A stretch of DNA of 7,492 nt from Angelakisella sp. (GCA_022795575.1 JAAWGY010000105.1:1-7492); one strand, 5' to 3'. Counted from the stretch's first letter, positions 1 to 6,305 are shown. Numbers and translations: made by a program. The notes: generated by a model not told the origin, from the letters alone.

Positions 1-64
1 AGCGACCAGGGCTGCGCCCTGGACCCGACGGCCAAAGGCGTCAGTCGCTTGGGGAGCGCTCCCC
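1..64. repeat. Cluster of inverted repeats, possible three-way junction
   Basis: Bases 1-6 (AGCGAC) pair with 44-49 (GTCGCT). Inside this stem are two hairpins: CAGGGC at 7-12 with GCCCTG at 16-21 (three-base loop), and GAC-g-GCC at 27-33 with GGC-GTC at 37-42 (AAA loop, one bulged G). A perfect 14-bp palindrome, GGGGAGCGCTCCCC, follows at 51-64. The arrangement resembles GC-rich hairpin repeats found between genes in Oscillospiraceae, but I cannot name a family. The element may extend left of the window. Confidence 0.5.
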
Positions 65-240
65 TAACGCCGCCTGGACCGCTTGGGCCCGGTTCTTCTA
101 CATGGGTGACAGCCTCAATCTCAACGTGTGGTTGCTCGATGCTTGGTTGGGCGGCTGGCCCTGCTGGGGGGCAGGCTCCAGTGGCTTTGCGGGGGGAGCG
201 TAATGGCCCGCTCCCTCCTTCCGGTTGGCCTGACAAGGTG

Positions 241-390
241 CCTCCGGCGGATCCAATTCCCTGCGGGGGGATTCCCTCCCTTCAGTCGGGTGGAGCCTCC
301 GGCGGATCCAATTCCCTGCGGGGGGTTCCCTCCCTACGGTCGGGTGGAGCCTCCGGCGGATTTGATTCCCTGCGGGGGGAGAATCCCTCC
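241..390. repeat. Tandem repeat, about 2.7 copies of a 54-55 bp unit
   Basis: Copies start at 241, 296 and 350, each with CCTCCGGCGGAT followed by a few variable bases and ATTCCCTGCGGGGGG. Copy 1 (241-295) and copy 2 (296-349) are nearly identical throughout; copy 2 is one base shorter. Copy 3 (350-390) stops after the first 41 bases. A diverged partial copy may precede them (about 203-240). The whole unit repeats, so there are no unique spacers. Each unit contains short GC-rich inverted segments such as GGGGGATTCCC. Function unknown. Confidence 0.8.
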
Positions 391-480
391 GGCCTTTGGC
401 GGGGCCCTGGACCTGCGGCCGGGTAGCCCCGGCGGGCACAAACCTGGGGGACAGGCGGCTTTGTTTCCCGGCAGACGGGC

Positions 481-1032
481 CTAAAAAGCCTCCCCCTTTT
501 TCCGCTCCCCGGCAAGAACAATCACCGTGCTAACCACATCCACCACCGGGATAAGCTGCAACAGGTAATGCACCTTGCCCGGCACCGGCTCCGGCTGGCG
601 GCGGAGCAGGCGCAGACAGCAGATCCCAACACAGCCGGTCTGGAAAATCAGCAGACAGGTGATACCGATGGGAATCGGCAGCAGCAGCGCAAAAATACCC
701 CGGGAAGCCGCTACAAACAGGAACCAAACAAGGAAGCTATACAAAAAGTTGAGGACAAAGAAGGGAATAGTCCCCAGCTTCAGCAGCCGCCAGCCCCGGC
801 AAAGCAGCTGGAGCTGTCCCTTTCTGCCAGCGGAAACAGCCGCCGCTACACAGATCCAGCCGGTAACATGGACCGCGGCAATCACAAAAAAGTAGAAGGC
901 CAACAGAGCGTCGATAAATCCATGTCCCATGAATTCATATTTCCCGGCAAGGAGGATGCTCGCCGGCACGGCAACACTGAGAATCAGGTGCAGGTACATC
1001 CCCGCCAAAAAGAGCCACGCGCTTATCATCAT
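481..1032 (-). CDS. Five-helix integral membrane protein of unknown function
   Basis: This encodes 183 residues that I do not recognise as a named family. Five hydrophobic segments are visible, near residues 5-29, 39-66, 88-109, 112-140 and 155-174, joined by short basic loops (RKGQ near 70-73, RLLRRQ at 141-146), with a basic tail ending ERKKGEAF. There is no catalytic motif and no cleavable signal peptide; the first helix is probably an anchor. The gene starts with two consecutive ATG codons (1032 and 1029). A GGAGG lies four bases from the first and seven from the second, so the second is the more natural start. It follows the lipoprotein gene on the same strand after a 124-base gap in which I see no convincing promoter, so the two may be co-transcribed. 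A small uncharacterised DUF family is likely. Confidence is high that it is a gene and nil on function. Confidence 0.75.
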   Translation of the reverse strand: MMISAWLFLAGMYLHLILSVAVPASILLAGKYEFMGHGFIDALLAFYFFVIAAVHVTGWICVAAAVSAGRKGQLQLLCRGWRLLKLGTIPFFVLNFLYSFLVWFLFVAASRGIFALLLPIPIGITCLLIFQTGCVGICCLRLLRRQPEPVPGKVHYLLQLIPVVDVVSTVIVLAGERKKGEAF

Positions 1033-1156
1033 TCGCCCTCCAGTCCAACACCCAAATTACTTACCCACAGCGCCATAGAAACGGACCTTCTCTTGCCCCG
1101 CAGACATTGGGACCGATGGAAAAGCGCCGCGCCGGAGGACCCGGACCACGCTACAG

Positions 1157-2557
1157 CTACATCTGCTGGGCGGAAAAAAGCCGCCAGCCGCCGTCATCCC
1201 CCTTATACAGGCTGTACCGCAGGGAGGCAGTGGGAAGGGTGCACAGGATGTCGCCGTAAAAGGTCACATCCACCTCGGCCCGGGTGCCGATGATGCGGAC
1301 GGGGTGGATGAGGAGATGGGGCTGGTTGGGCCCCCGGCCCCAAAGAAGATACCGGTCCTGCTCCTTGGAGTAGAAGGAGGTGCCCCTGCCGTCAAAGCCG
1401 GTGATGCCAAAGGTCCGCTCCACCGCGTCGTTAAACTCTTCCGGGGCAAAGAGCTGCCCCCCGTCCGCCGCCTCCGCAAAGAGGAGGGAGAATTCCGCCA
1501 ACGTTTCCGCCGGGAGCTCCCAGGGGGTGGCAAAGGTCTGCCAGCCGGCCATGCTGATAAAGATTTCTACCTGGCTGGCCACCCGGTCCACCTCGGTTTC
1601 GGGGAGGGAGTAATCCCGCCAGTTGTGGTACCGCTCCGATGTGGGACGGAAGTAAACCGGGATCACCTCATCGGTGTGGTACATAAAGTCGTCGCTGGTG
1701 ACAACCAGGCGGTACTCCTGCTCCCCCTCCGGGAAGACGCCGCCCCCTGTCTCTACTGTCACCATCACCCGGTAATCCCCCCGGCTGTCCCGCTCCTCCA
1801 CCGTTTCGGTGATGTCCGCCTTGGTGATCCGCACCTTGTCCCAGGCGCCGGGCCGTGTGCCCCAGGCTTCGGTCATCCGGTTGATCTCGACGATATCCCC
1901 CTCCACCAGCGCCGCCAAAAAGGCCGAGGCCACCTGCCGGGCGGCGTCCTCCGGCACCACCGAATCGATGTCCGAGCCCTCCCGCAGCAGCTTACGCTCC
2001 GCCTCCCAGCGGGGGCCCGCCAGCCGCCAGCCGGCGGAGGTCTTTTCCATGGTCAGCTTGGTTTCGTAAAGGGAGCCGTCCAGCCTTGTCTCCTCAAAAA
2101 GGAAGGTGATGGCCCCCTCGTCCCGGCGCTCCATCCGGATGCTGCCTTCCCGGACCTCGTACACCACCGCCAGCAGGTTGGGGGTGTCGGAGCGCCACAG
2201 CTTTCCGTCCTTTTCCACAACGAGGGGGTTGCCGTTGGGATCCTGGGTTTTCAGGATGGCGCTGCGGGTTTCCTCCTGGGCGTAGGTGTCCTCCAGCCGC
2301 TCCTTGAGCTGGGACATGGTGCTGTAGGGCGCGGTGACGGCGCTGTAGCCTTGGCCGTCAAGCTCCTGCCGGAGGCCGGCGTCCACCTTCATCCCGTCCG
2401 AGAAAAAGAGGTAGTGCACCTCGTAATCCGCCGCCAACAGCTCCTCAAAGGTATCGGTCAGGGCTTGGTCGGTTTCCGCAGCCGGACCGCCGCAGCCGGA
2501 CAGCGACGCTGTCCAGAGGCAGAGGGACAGAAGGACAGCAAGCAGTTTATTGGTCAT
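1157..2557 (-). CDS. Large secreted lipoprotein of unknown function
   Basis: From the ATG at 2557 this gives 466 residues. The N-terminus MTNKLLAVLLSLCLW followed by TASLSGCGG is a typical lipoprotein signal peptide: short basic start, hydrophobic core and lipobox LSGC. The cysteine should be lipidated and the protein anchored outside the membrane. The rest is soluble and mixed alpha/beta, rich in acidic residues and aromatics. It seems to hold about three modules of 120-140 residues, each with alternating strands ending in a phrase such as SAGWRLAGP or DGGWRLFSA, as in NTF2-like folds. No enzyme motif is evident. Upstream in-frame ATGs exist at 2593 and 2569, but 2593 falls in the loop of a stem-loop and 2569 abuts the purine-rich GGAAAGG with no spacing. 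The signal peptide fits 2557 best, although its spacing from that sequence is long (about 11-12 bases). It has its own promoter and may form an operon with the membrane protein downstream. Confidence 0.82.
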   Translation of the reverse strand: MTNKLLAVLLSLCLWTASLSGCGGPAAETDQALTDTFEELLAADYEVHYLFFSDGMKVDAGLRQELDGQGYSAVTAPYSTMSQLKERLEDTYAQEETRSAILKTQDPNGNPLVVEKDGKLWRSDTPNLLAVVYEVREGSIRMERRDEGAITFLFEETRLDGSLYETKLTMEKTSAGWRLAGPRWEAERKLLREGSDIDSVVPEDAARQVASAFLAALVEGDIVEINRMTEAWGTRPGAWDKVRITKADITETVEERDSRGDYRVMVTVETGGGVFPEGEQEYRLVVTSDDFMYHTDEVIPVYFRPTSERYHNWRDYSLPETEVDRVASQVEIFISMAGWQTFATPWELPAETLAEFSLLFAEAADGGQLFAPEEFNDAVERTFGITGFDGRGTSFYSKEQDRYLLWGRGPNQPHLLIHPVRIIGTRAEVDVTFYGDILCTLPTASLRYSLYKGDDGGWRLFSAQQM

Positions 2558-2577
2558 GGTGGGCGTCATCCTTTCCG

Positions 2578-2603
2578 GGACCGGCAGAGACACTGGCCGG
2601 TCC
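2578..2603 (-). promoter_or_regulatory. Stem-loop in the lipoprotein gene leader
   Basis: GGACCGGC at 2578-2585 and GCCGGTCC at 2596-2603 form a perfect 8-bp stem with a 10-base loop. On the minus-strand transcript the stem ends only a few bases before the weak Shine-Dalgarno GGAAAGG of the lipoprotein gene. It lies in a predicted leader of about 75 bases. It could modulate ribosome access or mRNA stability; no known riboswitch motif is visible. Confidence 0.5.
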
Positions 2604-2640
2604 GATGTTTTGCTCCCCAGTGAGGCAATCTTTATCTGTA

Positions 2641-2668
2641 ATTATAACACAGATGCCGCGGAATTCAA
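2641..2668 (-). promoter_or_regulatory. Promoter of the lipoprotein gene
   Basis: Read on the minus strand, TTGAAT (2668-2663) is separated by 16 bases from a perfect TATAAT (2646-2641). TGT immediately precedes the -10 box, giving an extended -10 (TGnTATAAT). The predicted transcription start is near 2634. The -35 box lies only nine bases from the terminator of the oad operon, so the two units are packed back to back. Confidence 0.7.
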
Positions 2669-2677
2669 TGAAATATT

Positions 2678-2725
2678 CAACAAAGACAGGACCTGCGCCG
2701 GTAAGCGCAGGTCCTGTCTTTGTTG
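2678..2725 (-). terminator. Rho-independent terminator of the oad operon
   Basis: A perfect 21-bp inverted repeat (2678-2698 with 2705-2725) encloses a six-base loop. The inner stem GACAGGACCTGCGC is GC-rich and the outer stem is A/T-rich, so the minus-strand transcript leaves the stem through GTCTTTGTTGAATATTTC. It begins 17 bases after the oadB stop codon. The T-run is interrupted, but the stem is strong. Its symmetry would let it act on plus-strand transcripts too. Confidence 0.85.
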
Positions 2726-2742
2726 CGATGTTGCAGATGCCG

Positions 2743-3924
2743 TTATTTACCAAACATCAGCAGCAGGAAGCCAGCCGCCACAGCGGAGCCGATCACGCCG
2801 GCCACGTTGGGGCCCATGGCGTGCATCAGCAGGAAGTTGGTGGGGTTGGCCTTGCGGCCCTCCGCCTGGGCAACACGGGCCGCCATGGGCACCGCGGATA
2901 CGCCGGCAGAGCCGATGAGGGGGTTGATCTTGCCCCCGGTGATCTTGCAAAGGAGCTTGCCCAGCAGCACGCCGCCGGCGGTGGAGAAGCAGAAGGCGGT
3001 GAGGCCCAGGGCGATGATCCCCAGGGTTTGGGGCCGCAGGAACACCAGGCCGTCGGCGGTGGCGCCTACGGTGGTGCCCAGCATGATGGTTACGATGTTG
3101 CAGAGGGCGTTCTGGGCGGTGTCAGAGAGACGCTCCACACAGCCGGCCTCCCGGAAGAGGTTGCCCAGCATCAGCATACCGATAAGGGGGGCGACGGAGG
3201 GCAGCAGCAGCACGCAGAAGACGGTGACAACGATGGGGAAGATGATCTTTTCCACCTTGGACACCTGCCGCAGCTGGTCCATCTTGATCTTCCGCTCCTT
3301 CTCGGTGGTCAGCGCCCGCATGATGGGGGGCTGGATCAGGGGGATAAGGGCCATGTAGGAGTAGGCGGCCACCGCAATGGGGGCCAGCAGCTCCGGGGCC
3401 AGCCGGTTGGCCAGGAAGATGGCGGTGGGGCCGTCGGCGCCGCCGATGATGCCGATGGCGGCCGCCTGGGCGGCGGTGAACATGGGCTCGCCGTTAATGG
3501 TGATGACGGTACCCAGGAAGTTGGCAAAGGTAAAGGCCACATAGATACCAAACTGCGCAGCCGCGCCCAGCAGCAGGCTGATGGGGTTGGCAATCAGGGG
3601 GCCAAAGTCGGTCATGGCGCCCACGCCCATAAAGATGAGGCAGGGGAAGAGGCTGGACTTAACCCCCATGTAGATGATCCGCAGCACGCCGGAGTTGTAC
3701 CAGGCCAGGCCGGCCTCGGTGGCGTCGTACATCAGCCCCGCCAGGGGGAGGTTGGCCAGCAGCATCCCAAAGGCGATGGGCAGCAGCAGCAGCGGCTCGA
3801 AGCCCTTTTTGATGGCCATGTACAGCAGGACAAAGGAGATGAGGATCATAACCCCCTGCTGCCAGGTCATCGCAGCAAAGCCAGACTGTGCAAAGGTCTG
3901 TGCGATGATCTCAAAAAAATTCAT
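2743..3924 (-). CDS. oadB: Oxaloacetate decarboxylase beta subunit, Na+ pump
   Basis: The 393-residue product is the integral membrane carboxybiotin decarboxylase of the OadB/MmdB/GcdB family. It removes CO2 from carboxybiotin on the carrier subunit and couples this to Na+ export. Many hydrophobic helices are visible. The signature GGADGPTAIF sits at residues 161-170 (Asp164) and KINPLIGSAGVSAVPMAAR at 332-350. Functional residues I recall for Klebsiella OadB (D203, Y229, N373, G377, S382, R389) all fall at a constant offset of 39 here: D164, Y190, N334, G338, S343, R350. The C-terminal NFLLMHAMGPNVAGVIGS segment (363-380) is also conserved. Length fits the shorter MmdB/GcdB-type members plus an N-terminal extension. 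AGGAGG lies nine bases before the ATG. It is the last gene of the operon, 22 bases after the biotin carrier gene and just before the terminator. The family is very secure; substrate is inferred from the oadA partner. Confidence 0.97.
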   Translation of the reverse strand: MNFFEIIAQTFAQSGFAAMTWQQGVMILISFVLLYMAIKKGFEPLLLLPIAFGMLLANLPLAGLMYDATEAGLAWYNSGVLRIIYMGVKSSLFPCLIFMGVGAMTDFGPLIANPISLLLGAAAQFGIYVAFTFANFLGTVITINGEPMFTAAQAAAIGIIGGADGPTAIFLANRLAPELLAPIAVAAYSYMALIPLIQPPIMRALTTEKERKIKMDQLRQVSKVEKIIFPIVVTVFCVLLLPSVAPLIGMLMLGNLFREAGCVERLSDTAQNALCNIVTIMLGTTVGATADGLVFLRPQTLGIIALGLTAFCFSTAGGVLLGKLLCKITGGKINPLIGSAGVSAVPMAARVAQAEGRKANPTNFLLMHAMGPNVAGVIGSAVAAGFLLLMFGK

Positions 3925-3946
3925 ATTCTCTTACCTCCTCGGGCGC

Positions 3947-4360
3947 TTAACCCAGGACAGCAAGAACATCGTCGGTATTTACAGAGCTGCCCTTGGAAAC
4001 CAGGATCTGCTTGACGGTGCCGTCCTCGGGGGCGACGATGTCGTTCTCCATCTTCATGGCCTCCAGCACCAGGATAACGTCGCCGGCCTTAACGGCGGTG
4101 CCCGCGGCAGCCTTGACGCTGAGCACGGTGCCGGGCATGGGGGCAGTTACCTTGGTGCCGGCGGCGGGAGCAGCAGCCGGAGCGGGGGCCGGGGCAGGAG
4201 CGGGAGCAGCGGCCGGGGCCGGGGCAGCTACAGGGGCGGGAGCCGCCGCGGGAGCGGGGGCAGCGGCCACAGGGGCGATGGTGGTGCTGACGATCTCGGC
4301 CTGGGTCTCGGTGACGTCGACCTCATAGTTCTTCCCGTTCAGTGTCACAACGTATTTCAT
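3947..4360 (-). CDS. Biotin carboxyl carrier subunit of the decarboxylase
   Basis: A 137-residue protein that carries the biotin group between OadA and OadB. It has three parts. The N-terminal strand region, residues 1-29 (MKYVVTLNGKNYEVDV), is typical of decarboxylase gamma/biotin subunits. A flexible Ala/Pro linker spans about 30-68. A biotinyl/lipoyl domain spans about 69-137, with the modification motif EAMKMEND; Lys103 is the expected biotinylation site, 34 residues from the C-terminus as usual. The start is the ATG at 4360: an AGGAGG lies nine bases upstream and would be inside the reading frame if the in-frame TTG at 4378 were used. It lies 14 bases after the oadG-like stop and 22 before oadB. 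In Klebsiella OadA this domain is fused to the carboxyltransferase; here it is a separate gene, as in methylmalonyl-CoA and glutaconyl-CoA decarboxylases. Confidence 0.95.
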   Translation of the reverse strand: MKYVVTLNGKNYEVDVTETQAEIVSTTIAPVAAAPAPAAAPAPVAAPAPAAAPAPAPAPAPAAAPAAGTKVTAPMPGTVLSVKAAAGTAVKAGDVILVLEAMKMENDIVAPEDGTVKQILVSKGSSVNTDDVLAVLG

Positions 4361-4369
4361 GGTAATACT

Positions 4370-4375
4370 CCTCCT
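4370..4375 (-). promoter_or_regulatory. RBS of the biotin carrier gene, touching the upstream stop
   Basis: AGGAGG on the minus strand, nine bases before the ATG at 4360. Its first base is the last base of the TGA stop of the preceding gene (4377-4375), so translation of the two genes is probably coupled. Its position rules out the in-frame TTG at 4378 as a sensible start. Confidence 0.7.
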
Positions 4376-4857
4376 CAATCAACTTTTTTAATGGAATTGA
4401 AGCTCAGGCGGCTCAGGGGCACGCCGGATTCCTTGCTGACGATGGCCATCACCGCGGCGGCGGTCTGGTCGTCCAGGCCCTCCAGCACCACGGGGGCGCC
4501 CTTGATGGAATGGAAATTCAGGTGGTTCAGGGGGATCTCGGTGCGGGCGCTGACGATGGCCATCACCATGGCGGCGGTAGCCTCGTCCACGTTTTCCAGC
4601 ACCAGCCCGGCGGGCCGGACAGGGGCGGCGGGAGCAACGGGGGCAGGGGCCGGAGCCGCCGCCGGAACCGGCGCGGCAGGGGCCGGGGCGGCTGCTGCGG
4701 CGGCGGTCTTGCTGCCGCCGGCTACCGAGGTCAGGACCTTGGATAGGATGATAATCATCACCGCCAGGATCGCCAGCTCCAGCAGCACCACGCACATCCC
4801 GATGGCCGAAAGGAGCAGCGACTCCCCGAAGGACAGGAGCAGTTTATCAGAAAGCAT
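4375..4857 (-). CDS. oadG: OadG-like membrane anchor subunit with duplicated C-terminal motif
   Basis: A 160-residue small subunit placed between oadA and the biotin carrier gene. One hydrophobic helix (about residues 13-40) follows a short N-terminus, as in OadG/MmdD subunits that hold the complex together at the membrane. An Ala/Pro-rich linker (about 51-83) leads to two tandem copies of a 35-residue motif. Copy A is 86-120 (VLENVDEATAAMVMAIVS through SIKG) and copy B is 124-158 (VLEGLDDQTAAAVMAIVS through SIKK). About 20 of 35 positions are identical. Related small subunits usually end in one such alanine-rich helix plus an RSIRRV-like tail, so this looks like an internal duplication. The Shine-Dalgarno AAGGAGGG overlaps the oadA stop codon and lies about six bases before the ATG. 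The OadG assignment rests on architecture and position more than on sequence identity. Confidence 0.88.
   Translation of the reverse strand: MLSDKLLLSFGESLLLSAIGMCVVLLELAILAVMIIILSKVLTSVAGGSKTAAAAAAPAPAAPVPAAAPAPAPVAPAAPVRPAGLVLENVDEATAAMVMAIVSARTEIPLNHLNFHSIKGAPVVLEGLDDQTAAAVMAIVSKESGVPLSRLSFNSIKKVD
4435..4567. repeat. Direct repeat inside the OadG-like gene
   Basis: The 19-base word GCTGACGATGGCCATCACC occurs at 4435-4453 and again at 4549-4567, exactly 114 bases (38 codons) apart. It is the DNA counterpart of the duplicated protein motif. Exact identity at this length suggests a fairly recent duplication, ongoing homogenisation, or shared codon preference. Confidence 0.8.
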
Positions 4858-4869
4858 CTGTGTCCCTCC

Positions 4870-6252
4870 TTAGTTGTAAATTCTCTTGATGGTGTAGCTG
4901 TAGGTGCTCTTTTCCCGGGCGTCCCGCTTGTCAAAGAAGGCCTCCGCCTGGGCGGGGAAGGCGATGTAGGAAAGGATGTCCTCCTCGCTGCGGGCCTTGT
5001 CGCCGATCTCCGCCTTGGCGGCCTCAAAGCCGGGGGCCAGGGTATCGGCAAAGCGGCCGGTAAAGACAGGCTCGTCGCCCAGGATCTGGCGGCGGACCTC
5101 CTCGTTGATCTTGCCGGGGGCCTGGCCGTACTCGCCCCGCAGGTAGCTCTTGATCTCCTTGGAGACGCTCTTGTACCGGGCGCCCGCCAGGACGTTGGCG
5201 GTGGCCTGCACGCCCACCATCTGGCTCATGGGGGTAACAAGGGGCGGGTAGCCCAGGTCCTCCCGGACACGGGGAGTCTCGGCCAGCACCTCGGGGAGCT
5301 TATCCAGCTTGTTTTGGGCGGTGAGCTGGGCCACCAGGTTGGAGAGCATCCCGCCGGGGACCTGGTAGATGAGGGCCTTGCTGTCGGTGGTCATAACCAC
5401 CGGGTTCAGCTGGCCGCTCTTCAGGTACTCGGCCTGGATGGGCTTAAAGAAGTCGTTGATGGTCTTCAGGACCTTCTCGTCCACGTCCACCTCAAAGCCG
5501 GCGGACTTCATCATGTAGACCAGGGTCTCGGTGGGGGGTTGGCTGGTGCCGCCGGAGAAGCTGGAGATGGCGGTGTCCAGGACATCCGCCCCGGCCTCTG
5601 CCGATTTCATCAGGGTGGCGATGCCAAGGCCGGTGGTGCAGTGGGTGTGTACCACGATGGGGAGCTTTACCTCCTCCTTCATGGCCTTTACCAGGTCGTA
5701 GGCCTCGGTGGGGCCCATGATGCCGGCCATGTCCTTAAGGGTGATGGACTGGACGCCCAGGTCCCGCATCTGCTTGCCCACCTTGACGTAGCTTTCCAGG
5801 TTGTGGATGGGGCTGATGGTGTAGCAGATGGCGCCGGAGGCGATGGCCCCCCGCTTGATGGTCTCATCCACCGCTACCTCGATGTTCCGCACATCGTTAA
5901 GGGCGTCGAAGATGCGGATGATGTCCATCCCGTTTTCCACCGACTTGGCGACGAATTTGCGGACCACATCGTCGGGGTAGTGCTTGTAGCCCAAGAGGTT
6001 CTGGCCCCGGAGCAGCATTTGCAGCTTGGTGTTGGGGCAGGCGGCGCGGATTTTCCGCAGGCGCTCCCAGGGATCCTCATCCAGGTACCGCAGGCAGGAA
6101 TCGAAGGTCGCCCCGCCCCAGCACTCCAGGGAGTAGTACCCGGCCTTGTCAAGCTCCGCGAGGATGGGCTCGAACTTCGCGAAGGGCAGGCGGGTGGCGA
6201 TGAGGGATTGGTTTGCGTCCCGGAGGACAGTTTCGGTGAATCCAATTTTCAT
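4870..6252 (-). CDS. oadA: Oxaloacetate decarboxylase alpha subunit (carboxyltransferase)
   Basis: The 460-residue product transfers the carboxyl group of oxaloacetate to biotin on the carrier protein, releasing pyruvate; it is the cytoplasmic part of the Na+ pump. Residues 1-275 form the HMG-CoA-lyase-like TIM barrel, with TETVLRDANQSLIATR at 6-21, LECWGGATFD at 42-51, LLRGQNLLGY at 80-89, TLKDMAG at 171-177 and VHTHCTTG at 201-208. Metal and catalytic residues D12, K173, H202 and H204 match those I recall for Vibrio/Klebsiella OadA (D17, K178, H207, H209) at a constant offset of five. Residues about 290-440 are the conserved carboxylase domain (VPGGMLSNL, PRVREDLGYPPLVTP, GEYGQAPGKIN). There is no C-terminal biotin domain, so it is shorter than the roughly 590-residue Klebsiella enzyme. 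GGAGGT six bases upstream fixes the ATG at 6252. The 2-oxoacid-type transferase argues against methylmalonyl-CoA or glutaconyl-CoA as substrate. A pyruvate carboxylase PycB-like role is unlikely beside oadB. Confidence 0.96.
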   Translation of the reverse strand: MKIGFTETVLRDANQSLIATRLPFAKFEPILAELDKAGYYSLECWGGATFDSCLRYLDEDPWERLRKIRAACPNTKLQMLLRGQNLLGYKHYPDDVVRKFVAKSVENGMDIIRIFDALNDVRNIEVAVDETIKRGAIASGAICYTISPIHNLESYVKVGKQMRDLGVQSITLKDMAGIMGPTEAYDLVKAMKEEVKLPIVVHTHCTTGLGIATLMKSAEAGADVLDTAISSFSGGTSQPPTETLVYMMKSAGFEVDVDEKVLKTINDFFKPIQAEYLKSGQLNPVVMTTDSKALIYQVPGGMLSNLVAQLTAQNKLDKLPEVLAETPRVREDLGYPPLVTPMSQMVGVQATANVLAGARYKSVSKEIKSYLRGEYGQAPGKINEEVRRQILGDEPVFTGRFADTLAPGFEAAKAEIGDKARSEEDILSYIAFPAQAEAFFDKRDAREKSTYSYTIKRIYN

Positions 6253-6279
6253 ACATACACCTCCATATATTAGTTGCCA

Positions 6280-6294
6280 GGATTTAGGAAATCC
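6280..6294. promoter_or_regulatory. Inverted repeat in the oadA leader
   Basis: GGATTT-N3-AAATCC, a perfect 6-bp inverted repeat with a three-base centre. It would lie about 10-24 bases downstream of the predicted oadA transcription start and about 28 bases before the ATG. That position suits a repressor roadblock site or a small mRNA hairpin. Confidence 0.4.
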
Positions 6295-6305
6295 AAATTT
6301 CACCC

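Larger units (their letters stand above)
1..480. other. Gene-free left flank rich in repeats
   Basis: No reading frame here looks like a real protein on either strand. The open frames are proline-, arginine- and glycine-rich products of GC-rich repeats and lack a good ribosome binding site. The stretch contains an inverted-repeat cluster (1-64), a unique segment (65-240), tandem repeats (241-390) and a GC-rich tail (391-480). The ten-base word GCCCTGGACC occurs at 16-25 and again at 404-413, which suggests both ends derive from related intergenic repeats. I see no clear terminator with a T-run for the minus-strand membrane gene that ends at 481. Confidence 0.6.

Noticed and set aside
3..203. 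Open frame running in from the left edge and ending at TAA 201-203, with a Trp/Leu-rich C-terminus (FFYMGDSLNLNVWLL)
   Set aside because: It could be the end of a truncated protein, but its first third translates the hairpin cluster and I recognise no family. Too weak to list.
241..390. CRISPR array
   Set aside because: The full 54-55 bp unit repeats, including what would be the spacers; there are no unique spacers and no cas genes nearby.
98..439. Proline/arginine-rich minus-strand ORF of 113 codons and overlapping plus-strand ORFs at 49-426 and 128-484
   Set aside because: The products only translate the tandem repeats (PPEAPPDRREG-type runs), overlap in several frames and lack ribosome binding sites.
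1304..2623. Plus-strand ORF of 439 codons
   Set aside because: Antisense shadow of the lipoprotein gene; composition rich in Gly, His and Pro, no ribosome binding site. The minus-strand frame has a signal peptide, lipobox and promoter.
2605..4014. Plus-strand ORF of 469 codons
   Set aside because: Antisense to oadB and reads through the terminator hairpin; product is Gly/His/Gln-rich low complexity.
3947..4378. TTG start for the biotin carrier at 4378
   Set aside because: This would place the AGGAGG ribosome binding site inside the coding frame. The ATG at 4360 gives the standard MKYVVTLNGK N-terminus.
2743..6252. Methylmalonyl-CoA or glutaconyl-CoA decarboxylase
   Set aside because: Those enzymes use an acyl-CoA carboxyltransferase as alpha subunit. 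Here alpha is the HMGL/pyruvate-carboxylase-type transferase with D12, K173, H202 and H204, specific for 2-oxoacids.
5314..6273. Plus-strand ORF of 319 codons
   Set aside because: Antisense shadow of oadA, whose motifs are unmistakable on the minus strand.
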